Shown: positions 36,623 through 50,269 of the stretch, one piece after another
Numbering within the stretch: position 1 is the stretch's first letter
Layout: the number at the start of each line of letters is the position of its first letter
DNA from: Seriola aureovittata
Taxonomy: Eukaryota > Chordata > Actinopteri > Carangiformes > Carangidae
Length of the DNA: 64,000 nucleotides
Direction of reading: 5' to 3'
Assembly: GCF_021018895.1 (NCBI RefSeq)
Contig: NC_079386.1
Location: forward strand, 10,273,835 to 10,337,834
Notes under the pieces: generated by a model
What the model was told of the DNA's origin: nothing
Seen by the model: the letters and a program-made list of their open reading frames with translations, nothing else
Database searches by the model: none
Translations under genes and position numbers: made by a program

Positions 36623-38988
36623 TTAGATCTCCTCTGTTCCTTCCCTCTCTGTATGTAAGACATGGAGGGTCTGCACTGCATGGTCAGCCCAGTGGATTAG
36701 CTCCATCAGCACTTGATAGGTCCACATTTTGAGGCCAAAAACTCCCCCTGCACCATCAGTTTCCTACACAGAAGAGAGAAAGTCAACATCAAATGCCTTT
36801 CATTATACCGAGATACAGTACAAAAGAAAAGAAAAGGTGTTTATTGGATAAGTAAGCTAACGTAAAAAGGTGTTTGTGTTAACCTCACACAAATATACAT
36901 TTTATAAGCAACTATCTAGTCTCATCGTGCTATGTTAAAAGTTTGAGAGCTAGGGGAGATCCAGCAGATATGGAGCAGCAATTCATTTGAAGTCATATTT
37001 CTGTCCACTTGATGTATGCAAGTCCTATACTTTTTAGCTCTAATGTTGGTCTCCACCAACTCCTTGGAAAAATATCTGGCTCTATAGCTGCTAAATGTTC
37101 CACTATGTTCACCAGCTAGTCTCTCACTATATCTCTCTGCTGATTGGTGCTGGGCAAAGAGCATACAATGGGCTTGCAGAACCTTTTTGTTGAAAACTGC
37201 TGTCTGCTGCAAACAAAAACAACATCATGGAAGCCATGAGAGTGAACCAAAACAACAAAACAAAACAAAACAGTTTGAAAGATGCTAAAACAGAGTTGGT
37301 TGATAATTCTCTGTGGGTTCATCACTACTAGTGACACCTTTTGCATCATTTAATCTATTGTTAATAAAGAAATATTGATTACAACACAGTTAAACTGCTA
37401 TATCTAGATTGAGTTAATTATATGAATCTTTGTTCCCAACATCAGCCACATTTACATAATGGTGTTAATCATGTAATATAGGGTTTAGTCACAGCCTTGT
37501 TGAAGCTTTAAATTTTCCATTTGACAATTATGTTATTAAGATGTCAGAGACCAGGTAGCTTGGATATCCCCTGCTTTGTGGGGACCTTTTGTGCTGAATG
37601 CTTGTGTCAGATCTGATATAGTTTAGCTAATTGTAATGATACCATAATAAATGCATGTAACTTAAACATGTAGGTGACAAAAATGTATTTCATGGAGAAA
37701 AGGAGGGTTTCTTCTCACCTGACTGACATAGGGGCTGTATACATTTACACTATTGTCTTTTTTAGTGGTAATGACGCAATATTAAGTTATTGTTATGTAA
37801 TTTGTTATATAAAAAACAAACATATTTTTAAAATACTGATAATGCACGACCCTTTCTTCTGCTTTCCTGTGTTCAATTCATTTGAATTTGTCATATAAAT
37901 ATGTTATTTGACAGTATAGTGAACTACATTTAATACTGCAACTATGTAACTGGAAGATGAATGCTACTGATGTTTGATAAATATCACTTTCTCGTAACCA
38001 TATGAGAGGACCGCTAGCTAACTAATTATAACAAATACTTTACCTCATTACACTGGTGGTCAGGGGTGACTTCCAGGGTCTTGTCCTCAGTCTCAACCAA
38101 ATCTTTGGTGCTGTGGAGCAAGTGCTCCAGCCGGACTTGGACGGTCTTCCTCATGGTCTCATAGTCGCCCTCCAGATCACCCCATTCCTCCACCTCCTTC
38201 AGGATGACACAGTGGAGCAGCCCCAAGCACCGCCGCAGAGCTGAATGCAGCAACTGCACCTTCTCCTCGGTGCTGGGCTCCTCCGAGTCCGGGGACAGGG
38301 ACACGATGCGTCTGCCGTCTGGGGTGTGGTCCACTAAGAAGGTCTCCTTTGCTTTCTGGAAAGGATGAGAAATATAGATCTTTTTTTTATGACTGCAAAG
38401 CAGACAGATACAAGGTGCTACTGGCCTTGTACTTGTACCTTTAATCTTATTCTAGATCAATTGCAAATTGAACCCAAAGTGAAAATCGCATTGATTGTAT
38501 TGATTAATTAAAATGTACTCTAAAAAGGAAGATGAGGCACAGAAGCATGACAGCAGGAAAAAAATCCAATGCACTCTATCCATTAGGGGGCCCCAGGGAA
38601 ATGGGGAAGAGGTGGGGGCGTCTTTTAGTGTAATTACGCTCTGCACCACAGCATCCCTTCAACAACACACAAGTGCATAGTGGTGCATATTAAAAGTATA
38701 TCCAGTAAAAGTCCCACATGTAATTCAAATGCGACAGGTAGCTAGCTGCCTCACAACAAAAACATGCTCGCAAAAGCCCCAACTAACGGGAACGGGAGTG
38801 TATCCCACCGCCTGACGAGTATGAGGTAAGCATAACGAGTGTGCAAACTGATAACTCACATATAGCTGGAGCAGATGAGTACATTCGTGGTGCAGTAGAC
38901 GGGCGAGAGCCACCGCTCTCCCCGTTCGCGACCGGCCAGTCACCGGCGCGTCCAGCACGGTTATCGTCTGCTCCTCCTGCTCTGCCAT
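36623..38988 (-). CDS. cntf: Ciliary neurotrophic factor (IL-6 family cytokine)
   Basis: Three exons give 193 aa (human 200): 38988-38860, 38355-38044, 36763-36623. The protein starts MAEQEEQTITVLDA with no hydrophobic signal peptide, as expected for CNTF, which leaves cells by a non-classical route. Helix A is recognisable as AVALARLLHHECTHLLQLY. Helix D is FGLKMWTYQVLMELIHWADH, aligning with the human segment around F152-K155. The FxxK motif (F156, K159) that contacts the LIF receptor in this family is kept. The family is a four-helix cytokine that signals through a CNTF-receptor, gp130 and LIFR complex. The neighbour upstream on the same strand is zfp91, as in mammals, which favours CNTF over other members. 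Exon 1 is shortest-start: no in-frame ATG lies just upstream. Confidence 0.87.
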
Positions 38989-40480
38989 TTGCACTCCAGC
39001 CCTGTTTATATAGGTGGGTTAGCCGCGAGCTGGATGAAGACCGAGTGGAGAAATATCTCCCTCCCCTCCAAGGTCGTAAATATTGGCACAGAAACAACGT
39101 GTCGCGGAATCTTTTTTGGATACTTCAGCGGTTTGAGCACGAGCCGAAGGTCCTCACAGCGACTGTCAGTGCAGCGTGTTTATGTCGGTGTTCATGTTGG
39201 CATGCACGCGACCAGAGGGGATTTAATTGGTTCCGCAAGCCACAGGGGCGTTTTTAGGGGGACGCACAGGAGGGCCTTTTTTGTCCCAAAAAACGTCACC
39301 GTGTGGCCCACCCATCCTTCCGCAAATAATAAAAACTCTCATTATTGGGGTAGTTTTTTTCAGCCACTGCAAGCTAGTATGGAAAACCACAAGGGGTGCA
39401 GCATATGATATTTCTGACCAATAGAATAGGCAGTTAATCTAAAAAATTGACACATACTGCAAACCACTTTTTAGTAAAGAGTACAGAGAACAAAAGCTCT
39501 GGTACCCACGTTTTGCATCGTCCCTATGGAGAATTATGATTAATTTTTTATGGAAAGATATTTTCCAGATTCATAATTTATGACATTCACTCATTTAAAA
39601 ACATGTTTAGAAAATGTGTTATTTGGAATCTAAAATTTTTATCAACACATTGACAAATATAAGGCAAAAGTGAATTTAGTTCATTTAAAATTGGCAAAAT
39701 ACCGTATCCAAAAAACTACATACACCTTTTTATTACCCTGCAATCACACCCAATCTTCTCCTCAAAGAATAATAAAGTTATTAGCAATTACATTTTTGTT
39801 TGTTTTTTTGTGGATGTTTTCATGTAAATACACCATCCTGGCCATTGTTGTAAATAAAGTTGGAATAAAAATATGTAATAGAAATTTCGTTTTTTGTCAG
39901 ATGAAATAAGTGTAAAAATGTAAGATTCTTAGTTTACGTTTGTAAATGCGGGATTCCAGTTTTTTTCTGGAATTTTCTAAAAACACTTATTCACTTTGTC
40001 ATTATGTATTATTGAGTGTAGATCGATGGGTAAAAATGTCAATTTTAATCATGTACATGTGAATCTACAACACAGTAAAGTGTGCAAAAAGGGAAGGGGT
40101 CTGAGTACTTTCTAAAAGATAAGTAAAAGTTAACTGAAGTCATTTAGAAGCAGTATTTGTGTTACATAGTTTGTCCACCAGGGAGCACTGGAAAATAAAT
40201 TTTCAGCTTTATAATTACCAGCTTTAATATGTAACCAATTATAAACAACTATGTGCATCTTCTGCAATAATTTACTAGGCTGCTTTTCATTCATCTCCTG
40301 TTCTCCTGTATTCAGAATTAGGCATTTGCTTAAATCTGACATAAATAAAAATCATACTGATTCGTAACTAATTGATATTGAAATGTGTTGTTTCTAATAA
40401 ATCAGTAAATTTTGAATCACCTTGTTTAAATGATTTGTCCAAAAAAATACTTCCACTCAAAGACTTCAGAACATAATTTG
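38989..40480. other. cntf upstream region and spacer to zfp91
   Basis: The sequence just upstream of cntf exon 1 (38990-39250) is moderately GC-rich and is the likely promoter. From about 39.3 kb on the sequence is AT-rich with no gene seen. Confidence 0.45.
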
Positions 40481-40486
40481 TTTATT
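40481..40486 (-). terminator. Candidate poly(A) signal for zfp91
   Basis: TTTATT on the plus strand is AATAAA on the minus strand, about 980 bases downstream of the zfp91 stop. A long 3' UTR is assumed; closer non-canonical signals are possible. Confidence 0.3.
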
Positions 40487-41462
40487 ATAGTTATTTTGGA
40501 CACATTTTCTGATAAATTAAGATTGGAAGCTTATGAGTACTCAGTAGTAGTGGCAGTGTACAGAGGTACATTTTATTATCTAACATTGCTTCAAGACAAT
40601 TGCTGACAAAAAAAGTCAAAGTGGAAGGTGAACAAATACAATCAAATGAGGAAGGTGATTTTGATCTTTTCTTTACAAAATGTGGGAGACACTTTGACAT
40701 GTCACAGTAGGAAAAGCACAGCTGTAAATAATGAATAAAAATAATAATAACAATAAAAGATGACTGAATTCCATTTAACTGCTTCAGCTCACTGTCAGGG
40801 ATTACTAGCACACCAGCAGAACCAAATCACTGATAATCGATAAAAACGACTTATTTTAGATTTTGACTGTAATCTCTTCTTGTCAAACCTCTACTGACAG
40901 CAAAACAAGTTAGATTTGTCTCAAGGTCCAGACTAAACATTCAATACATTTCAATATGTCTTGTATTATCTTACACCAAAGATTCTTTTACACAGAGAAC
41001 CTAATTTGGTTGTAGTTGTTGCTGAAGTTTTAAGTAACTGTAACTACTGAAGTTATCCTCATTATCTCAAAGACATTTGTCAATTTACCTTGCAAAACAG
41101 ATGCATATAAACAGAACAGGGATACTATGGGAACATAAATGTAATTTTAGACTTTCTTGTACATAATGCACAATCATCTTTCAGTCTAACATACACACGT
41201 ATATACAAACACAAGGTGATAAAACAAAAGTTATAAAATATTCATTAAGTGGTAAAATAAGTAATGTACTCTATAATATTACAAATTATACTCCCTGATA
41301 TGAAGTAGCTCTGTAACTGAGAACTGTATGCAACTACTATGTTATACTCCATGGAAATAAATTCTGTTATTTCAAATATTTATGTCAGTTTATGAACTTT
41401 TGACATTTTCTTCAGTCTTTTGTCCCTTCATCTTACCCTCTATGAAGTTCCTCATTCTCTAT

Positions 41463-44400
41463 TTAGATTAAATTATCTCCATGAATCTCAGCACACTGTA
41501 ACAGAATCTGTCTCTCTCCTTCCCGCTCCCAAACAATCCCCTCATCTTCCTTCCTCCTCTCCCTGTTGCTCTCCCACATTATTTCCCCGACATCCTCATG
41601 ACTGCTGTCCACTATAACCCTCTCCCACAGCTCACCCTCCCCGGGTATCTGTGCACCTTCGTCAGCCTCCCTACCCCACTGCGTGTCCTGCTGGGGAGCC
41701 AGGGTGGCGACCGAGCTCAGGGTTAGGAGCGTGCTCTGGGAGTCCGCAGTGATCATGGATGTGACAGTGCTGGCAGGAAGGGTGGGGAGTTGGATGAGCT
41801 GGGGGTGGCTGGTGCTGGGCAGGTGAGTGGAAGAAGCAGTGGTGAGGTGCAGCAAGGTAGGGGCTTGCTGCTGGTGTGCTACCTGCAACATATGATGTGT
41901 TGGCAGTTGGAGGAACTGGCCTTGAGATACATCTAACTGAGCCTGTTGAGCGAGTGGGAGCACAACCTGCTGCAGTGGAGTGAGCGTACCACCCACCACC
42001 TCCTGGCTCTCCGGGCTGACAGAGGGCCGGTCAGGCTGGGTGAGCACTGGGACAGTCTCTGTTAGCGGGGTGGGGCTGCTTCTTACTGAACCTCCATTAG
42101 CTGCTAAGGCTTCAGCTATGAGCACCTCGGGGTGGCTCTTGGCCTTGTGGGCAACAACAGAGTCCTTTTTCTCAAACTTTTTGCCACAAATAGAGCAAGA
42201 GAACTGGTAGGAGGCTTCTGCATCATGCTTCTTCATATGCCAGTTTAAGGAGGCCTTCTGACGGCAGGTGAAACCACAGATCTCACACCTGCCACAAGGT
42301 GGAGACAGAAAACAGGTTATAGTCCAAACTGATCTAAAGCTCAAGTTTCATCTCAGACCCCTTTACCTCCAGTTTCACTGCAAAACTTGGATATTGGTCA
42401 CAACTTCAGCAGGGTGGAACAGATAATTTACACCAGGTACCCTTATTGGATTATACACTGGAAATAAACAATAATATCACATAATAAAATGACCAACAAA
42501 GACAGATAAAATGATTATCACAATAATACCAAAATATTAATATCATAAAAATTAAAATCCTATCACTAATTATGATGCAATCCCAGCAATAGGTACAATT
42601 AAAGAGGCTTTTCATAAAAAGGGTTTATAGTCTAAATCTTCATTCAACCCTGGATATACTGTAGTAGCCTATATAATGTATGTAATGCAACGCAAATTTT
42701 GCAGACTAAGCAGGATTCAATACTAGAGTGGTGTAAATACTGCAGTGACAGAAAGGGCTACAATAGTTAACAATGTGTTCAGCGTTTGATGTGTTTCCTA
42801 TATGTTCTGTTAATTCTGACGAAAAATGTTTTTATTTAGCCTTAAAAAAACCCAAACATAAAACACATAACGATGGAGTGTCTTCATATAAGCGTACTAA
42901 GAATATCTGTAGATACCAGAAGCAGAAATAAATACAATTTATATTATATGATTATCCTAAAATAATCCATTCTAAATAAATAAGGAAACTGTTGTGCCTA
43001 CTCACTGTATTGGCTTCTCTCCTGTGTGGATCATCCTGTGCACAGCAAGGTTATGGGAGCTCTTGAAGGCACGAGCACAGTACTCACAGATGTAGTCCCT
43101 TTGATCTGAAAGACAAATGACGAGCAGAAATGAAACTATCTGACAGGAAAGACAAAATATTCAAGTTTTTAAATTAAATAAACCATCTAATTTCTTCTCT
43201 TAACTTGGCATGTTCAACTAGGGACTTGAAGCGGCTCAGAATTTTCTTAATGAAAAGCAAATAAACATAAGGTATGCTGCCAGTCTAAACACTGCGTACA
43301 TAAACATCTGTGCCCTATAACATCACCTGTGTGGTGTTTTGCGTGGCGCAACAGCTGCTTCTGCAGACGAAACAAGCGCCCACATGAAGGGTGATCACAC
43401 ACATAGTTCTTTTTTAGCAAGTGCTGGTATTTTATATGGTGCTGGAATAAAGAGATGACAGAGAAAGAGTCAGCAGGTTGAAGATACATTCACACTCAGT
43501 CCTTTAAAGATTAATCTATTTTTAATCATTCAAACATTAACATCAAGCTTTGCACCTTAAGAGAAGATCACAGATTAAAATAATATGTAAGAATATATCC
43601 GTTATATTCCGGTGGGTAAGCTAATATTCTAACTACAGTACAGTGCAAAATTCCAGACAGTGCCTTATTTTTGGGGTTGTCATGGTTACAGCTGACAGGA
43701 TGGCATACCTGTAGGTAGCGCGGGTGAGCTAAGACAGTACCACAGCCTTCCATTTCACAGCGGACATACTGCACTGGAGGCTTTTTCCTGTAACAACAAA
43801 AAAGACTACATTTTATAATAGTCATACTCTATCCAAATAACAAAGATATCAATAATAAATAACATAACAAAGATGTATACCTTCGTTTTGGCTGCCTAGG
43901 GGCTTTGTCATCTTTGGGCTGTCTACCTCGCCTAAATGAAAACACATTCAGAAGTTTAGTATGGATTCTGAATTGTCAAACAACACTTGTTTCTCCATAC
44001 TTTGTTTCTTCATGTTTGACTGTGTGTTATCACCCAGTCTATCATCAATGTGCACAACAATCTTGATCAAAACCTACTTTTTAATGCCATTTCCTTCTTC
44101 TTCCTCTTCTGATTCCTCTTTTTTGACTTCCTTTTGTTGTAATGTTGTACGCTGCCTTGATTTTTCCCTAGAGAGTTAAAAGATAAGTTATTACTGAAAC
44201 TAACATTTTAACATTCATTAAGAAAGGGCAGTGAGCTCAACATACGTCTTTGTCTCGGGTTTATAGTTGAGGTCATCTGGGTCATCTCTGAATGGATCGT
44301 CCTCGTTGAGAGTCACATCTGGATCTGCAACGCTAATGTGGACATCAACACCATACAGGCCACAATGAAATTCACTTTGGCAAATCAATGAGAAATCTAA

Positions 44401-45531
44401 CATTTTCTGTGCTGCTCATTTCTTATGTAGAATAACACTCACTTGTCATTGCTTCCTTTCAAAGCGCCCGTTTCCTCTCCTGAGAAACAGATATAATGAA
44501 TTTCAGCTTGAGATGACTGCTGCATTTAAAATATTACAGTCTTATTGTCATGACATTTGTACAATTATACAGTTAAAAGAACGCAAGTCATCTTTTTCTT
44601 ACCAAATGATGAAGCCTCCGTGTCTGCTTCAGACTTGCATGCTGTTGCTGATGTGGTGTGTGAGGCTCGGGTTGAAGATCTCCCTTTGCCCTTTCTAGAT
44701 TTGGACCGCTTTGGTCTGGGAATGTGTTTGGATGCTGAGGGAGTTAGTGTGCCCATGTGTTAGTGACATATCTAATCATATCTCACAAGAACAAAATTCC
44801 TGCTTATAGATGATATGCATTTAAGTATGTATACCTTTTTTGACTGTGGATTTCTTGATGGCAGTTCTGTGTAAGAGAGGGTCTATAGTAAATAATAGCC
44901 AGGTGAAAGTCAAAATAAATCTGTAGTACAAGGTAATTATACAGATAGTTTTAACTCAACTTTTCTTTGACAGTGAACAAGAACAGAATAACAAGAGCAT
45001 TCAACACATTTGTTTTGGTTTCTATATCTGGTAATTCTATAGCTTTAAGAAACCCCACTGTTAAAACACATGGCCCACAATTACAGCCACAAGCCTCCTT
45101 ACACTGCAATTTCACTGGAGCTTTTAACATGCCTCCTGAAAGTAATGCAGTTATGTGGATACTATAGTCATGTACAATATAGTAGCTGGCATCTGTGCAC
45201 GCACTTACTGCATGACAGGTGAGTTTTTGGAGCGTGATCCATTTCCAAGAAGCAGACTTGCAGGTTTTTTCTTTGAAGTGGCATTCTTCGACTCTAACGT
45301 TGTTCCAGCTAAAGCTCCTCTGGCTCGCAAAACACGCAAACAACCGCTGGCACTAGAACGAGAATCACAGGAGTCCGGGGAGGTCACTGCAGTTTTCCCC
45401 CGCCTTTTACGTCCTTCTCTCCCTCTGGACGGCTCAACCGAGTCCGTGGATGGTTTAGGGGCCTCCTTTGAGTCTCCGGTAGTCCCAAAACCAGGACGAG
45501 TACCCGAAACTTCGTCTTCCTCGGAGTCCAT
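41463..45531 (-). CDS. zfp91: ZFP91 zinc finger protein (atypical E3 ubiquitin ligase)
   Basis: Eleven exons give 623 aa (human about 570): 45531-45209, 44866-44835, 44734-44603, 44479-44443, 44332-44246, 44167-44078, 43931-43881, 43787-43709, 43441-43327, 43105-43006, 42288-41463. The N-terminal half is basic, acidic and Ser-rich. Five C2H2 fingers follow: C261/C266/H279/H284 (VRCEMEGCGTVLAHPRYLQ), then YVCDHPSCGRLFRLQKQLLR, YICEYCARAFKSSHNLAVHR, CEICGFTCRQKASLNWHMKK and FSCSICGKKFEKKDSVVAHK. These match ZFP91 closely. The C-terminal tail (about 220 aa) is Gln/Thr/Ser-rich and ends with an acidic segment. Mammalian ZFP91 is nuclear and reported to stabilise NIK in non-canonical NF-kB signalling through K63 ubiquitination. 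The exon 5 start was set at the TTAG acceptor at 44333, which keeps phase; the nearer GCAG shifts the frame. Confidence 0.93.
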
Positions 45532-47059
45532 GCCGCGCTTATTGAACAGTTTCGACCCTTTTGTTATTACCTCGTCGTGAAAATAGATAATTTAAGATGA
45601 ACGTAGAAGGCCCTAGTGGGACCAAGTTTTGTTAGCTCGGTCAAGAGTAAATTTCACGTCAGTACGCAACATTTAATTAGTTATCTGATTAATTAAAAAG
45701 TTACGTTGTACGAGGAATATAATTTTACAAACACTGAGCATTATTTACTTCTTAAAGCCATAGCAAACCTCATATTTCTTTGGCTGAGACGGGGCCTTTT
45801 TAAGATGCGTCTCCTTTAAGAACAGCAGATGGATATGCGAAAATATTACTTTTGGACCAACGGGCTTCCATACTGTTTACAAAGGACGATTATGGGGAAT
45901 GTAGTTATAAGTAGACTGCTTCTATTTATGCATTGACTATTATGCAGTTTGCGCAACACCTATTAAAATTTGATCTATCTTGGTTATGTTTGTCCTATGA
46001 ATAATTAAATTCTACTGTTAATTGTTATCATTATTTTCATACTTATAATCTCTTTCATTATATGGCACACAAAATTCATATCTAAAATAATTAAATACTG
46101 CCATTACCATTACTTAAGTTTTTTCTTCTTTCTTATACCCTCTTTCATTATATTGCATACATAACCCAAAGTAATTAAACACTACTAATAATTATAACTA
46201 CTACTATTCTATAAAGTGTTTTATTTTATTTTTATTTAATTATGAGCCATTCATAAATTATATCTAAAATAATATCCTTATTGAACACAAAAGACAAATA
46301 TCAAGTTTCCCACATTGTTCAGTGTAGCATGTGACAACTGATAAAGACCGAGGTGTGGCTGGGTCAAAGCATGGCAGTAAAAATGATAAAACTAGAAACT
46401 GTTCTGAATGACAAAAATGTGGTAGAGTTAGGTGTGATACAGAACACGGAAGCAAATGAAGAAAACGTAGAAAGATCCTTGTTGGCTTTGTGCCAGTATT
46501 ATGGAATTTAAATACTATAATTACCCTATTAATTAGGCAAAAATATGTGACTGCTTGTGGTTTTCAGGTTTGAACACACCTTCATATTTTGGTTTCTGAT
46601 TTGGAGTGACATGAAAGTATTCATAGTTGATTTTATGGATTGAAGCGTGAAACCTATTAATATGTATGTTTTAGCCTATTTATGACAAATCACATTACTT
46701 CTAGCTTCCACTACTGTGTAAAAAACTGTTTGTAAAAACCTGAAATTTTCTGAAGTTAGTTTCATGATTCATCAAAGTGATCACAGTTTCTGCCATTTAC
46801 TTTTCTCATTGTTACGTTATAACTACATTGTATTGCAGCTGTACAGGCCGACTGAATTGAAAGGCTTGCAATACAGATTATGTCTTCTTCATCTACATTT
46901 CAGAGCATCTGTGGTTGTTAAGCTGGCATCGTGTAGAGGAATAGAATCTTTCATTTAAAGGCAGTGCCAATGCTGAGGTTCATTTGAAGCAAGGTCCTTG
47001 AGTATGAACAAATCAGTTATTGGATGTCCCAATTTTTATAGTTAAAGATAGGGCAGAAA
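45532..47059. other. zfp91 upstream region and spacer
   Basis: Bases 45532-45900 are the likely zfp91 promoter. Further right the DNA is AT-rich with a loose direct repeat (CTCTTTCATTATATGGCA at about 46050 and CTCTTTCATTATATTGCA at about 46140). No gene seen. Confidence 0.45.
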
Positions 47060-47425
47060 TAATTTTGCTCAGTGTTAATTACCTCAAACCTGGTCAGAAA
47101 TCTTAGTGTAATCATAGGCTCAGACTTACATTGTAACATCCACATGAAAACAACAAAATCTGCCAACTTCATCCGACAATTAGAGGAAACATGTCTCAGT
47201 GAGGTGATTAAGCTGACTGAGAAAGTGGAAAACATCACTTCAGGTCTCAGATCCTGGAACTGGCTTTCTGTGTATCAAATGATTGATTTTTAATCTTTGA
47301 TTTCATTGGAAAGTACTATGTGTATTTTTGTATTGTCTTGTTAATTTTATTTCTTGTCATATGTAAAGCACTTTGAACTGGCATGTTGTTGAAAGGTGCT
47401 ATTTAAAAAAAATGGCTTTGCCTTA
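47060..47425 (+). mobile_element. LINE 3' end fragment (L2/Rex1-type)
   Basis: The plus strand encodes VRNLSVIIGSDLHCNIHMKT, close to the C-terminal RT words of L2/CR1-like elements (typically NLGV-DSDL). About 200 bases later comes ATATGTAAAGCACTTTGAAC and GAAAGGTGCTATTTAAAA, the 3' tail type seen with such elements in fish. It is truncated and degraded. Confidence 0.65.
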
Positions 47426-48207
47426 ACCCTAATCTGCTCTGGTGGAGCTGCTCAGCGGCCAGTAGACCAGAATGTTGTTGCATGGTGTAACTTACAGCTA
47501 TGAATGTGGTAGGATATCAGCTTGAACTTATTCATTTGGTCTCAACAAAAACTCACTGGTGTCAAGAGTGTGATGTGTCCCCCCATGAAGCTTGGATTGT
47601 TGCTGAACAGGCTGATCTCTTTTTACTCACAATTATCAACGAGGATCAGAACATATTTTCCTGTAAACTGAACTACTGTGAATAGAAAGGAGTGGTTAAC
47701 GGCTCCCTCAAAACAAAACCTAACTGTCATTTTGTTATTTTTATCAAAGGAAAACACATAATGCTCATCCAAACAGGCTCAGATGTCAGACTAATCGGGC
47801 TTACTATGAAAAATAACCAATTTGCACACACTGAAATCTTCCATTTTACTTACCTAAGAACTTAATGAAAAATTCCCTAACTCCCACACCCAGCATTACA
47901 TTACAATGAACAGATTTTATTTCATGTTGTTTGTCACTGCTATGAGGTGGGCAGACAGGTGTGATTAAGGCTGAAAGAACTGGTTACATGAGACACCTTA
48001 AGATGGCTCTTCTCTTTTAGTCATGTTTATGCTTATCAGTGTACTGAAGATTCTTGCAAGACGTCAGTTTGATGGTGTTGAAAGGTGAGTAGTAGATTTT
48101 GTGACTCGCAGTTTCTACATTCTTTGAAACAATTTGGATGGAGTCTATATGTGCAAGTGAGATGTTTATCGTTTGAACTGAAAAGAAACCAAACAGCATT
48201 AATGCAG

Positions 48208-48209
<2 letters not shown>

Positions 48210-48250
<41 letters not shown>
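48210..48250. repeat. (AG)n microsatellite
   Basis: About 20 AG units, continuing imperfectly to about 48267. Confidence 0.95.
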
Positions 48251-48253
<3 letters not shown>

Positions 48254-49639
48254 GAGCAAGAGAGAGACAGGGAGGGGCAGACACATTCCAGCCCACGGAC
48301 ATAACGTACATAAGCAAAATCCCATCTTGTCATATTTGAGGAAGAACGACAGTGACGAAGTGATTGATAGTCTGCAGCTTCGACTGTTTAAACAAAGCAT
48401 GTTTTTATATGTCTCATGACTCTCATGAATGACTTCAACATTATTCAACGTCTCCTGAAAAGTTTTTTTTCCCAGCTTATTCACAGTTTTCAGGTATAGA
48501 CAACTTAGCTGGTCACTTAGGGGACACCACCAGGAAAAACCCTGGTCATGCTTTACTAAGCACCTGACACTATCCCACAGTTCATTTGCTCACATAGCTG
48601 TGCGTTTAGATAATCAACTTACTTACGTTCCATTCAAACATTATAATATGATCCATTGCGGGATAAGACTCAAAAGTGCGCAGAGCAACTCCAGTCATGT
48701 AGAAGTCCATAGCAAAAGTTCTTTCTTCCTGATGTGGTTGTTGAAATCCTGTCCAGACCTTCCTGTAGTGGATCCACACCAACATTCTCTCTCTATGGAT
48801 ATTATAGAAAATACAACAGAATATATGCCCTTAATGCAGAGTTATTAAGCTGTAAAACATATAAAGTAAATTGTATAAAGGAGGAAATAATACTCATAAA
48901 TAAAATTAAAATAATATTAAATCATAATCGTGGTCAGGAGATCCACAAGTGACAGTTTAATACTTATAATACCTACACCCAGTACAGAAATGACAGAGAC
49001 AGTCTCAATGAATGATTACAAAAGGGGCTTTATGTTGGCACATAAATCAGAGGCCAGTTTGAATGCTGGTTGTTTACTTGGATTTATCATCAACCAAAGG
49101 AATACAATACAGTATAATCATCACGCATCATTGCAAAAAATACTGGCACAAACAGAAAAATAAATAATTAAATACAGTACATAGTGGTGGTTGATCGAGA
49201 AGTCATATTAAAAAACAGAAGTGCATTTGTGCCAGTGGGGGAAAGAATGTAATCTACAACACATCGTCTCATGCTTTTTTGAAACTGCGTACACATGGAT
49301 CACACAGACTACACTTACTCAGACATAAGTATGCAAGACACGTAGAATATGCTGTTGTTGGTATAAGGTGCTTGGCTTCAAACAATAGGAGGCAAATGCC
49401 TTGAATCTGTTGCTTTTTGGCTTTGTTTTGTTATCAGATATACTTGCTGCTCATGGATGCCGATCACTTGCCACCATGAAGTGTGGAAATATTCTAAGCC
49501 TATTGACAGGGGAGTCAGGTGACATGGCATGAACTGTTCCATGACATGACTAACTATATGTATATCCCACCTGATGTAAGACATACCAGACGTATACCAG
49601 TTTCTAGAAAGTACAGATAATACGATGATATATATTGTC

Positions 49640-49873
49640 CTTCTCTATCTTCAAAAATCTCCTGAAGGCTCATCTCTTCCAACGGCACCTCCTTTCCTAA
49701 CACCTTTAACACTTTTTAACACCTTTAGCACTTCTTTACCTGATCTCGTAGCACTTGAATTAGATTGAATAGATGTAGAACTAGGTAATTACACCGAAGT
49801 CTCCTACTGCACTGACGCTTTAGTTTTGTCCCTCACTTGTAAGTCGATTGGAATAAAAGTGTCTGCTAAATGA
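49640..49873 (+). mobile_element. L2-like LINE 3' end
   Basis: CTTCAAAAATCTCCTGAAGG and CTCATCTCTTCCAACGGCAC resemble the end of an L2-type ORF. The stretch ends with CACTTGTAAGTCGATTGGAA and TAAAAGTGTCTGCTAAATGA, the 3' tail I remember as very common in fish genomes. Confidence 0.6.
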
Positions 49874-50269
49874 GAATATTCGAAGCATCCCAAAAAGGAA
49901 ATCACTTGGAATCAAAAGATTAAACTGGATTAAATTGATGGATTAAATGGGTTACTAAATTACAGATGTCATTTATCACTAAATAGATGTAATTTATCAC
50001 TAATGTTATTTAACTTAAGTATTTGAATTATTGTGTAAATAAATATATGATGATAGTGCAGCTATAGTGCATATTGTTTCATTTTTCAAACACAAGAACA
50101 CTAATGTGGGGGCAGAAAAAACAACATTAAATACTTACAAATTTGATCACATAAGTACATATATCAAAATGAACTTAATAGAAATTAACTTTAATTTCAG
50201 TTTGACTTTAATGTAAATTTCTGCTATTGCTTATGAGTAAAGGAATGTTGCGTCAACAAATGTTTTGAG

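Noticed and set aside
38841..39408. Two plus-strand frames of about 139 codons over and beside cntf exon 1
   Set aside because: They overlap the cntf first exon in antisense and have no recognisable domain or splice partners.
44246..44325. zfp91 exon 5 starting at the nearer GCAG (ATCCAG)
   Set aside because: It would shift the frame after exon 4. The TTAG acceptor at 44334-44333 keeps it open.
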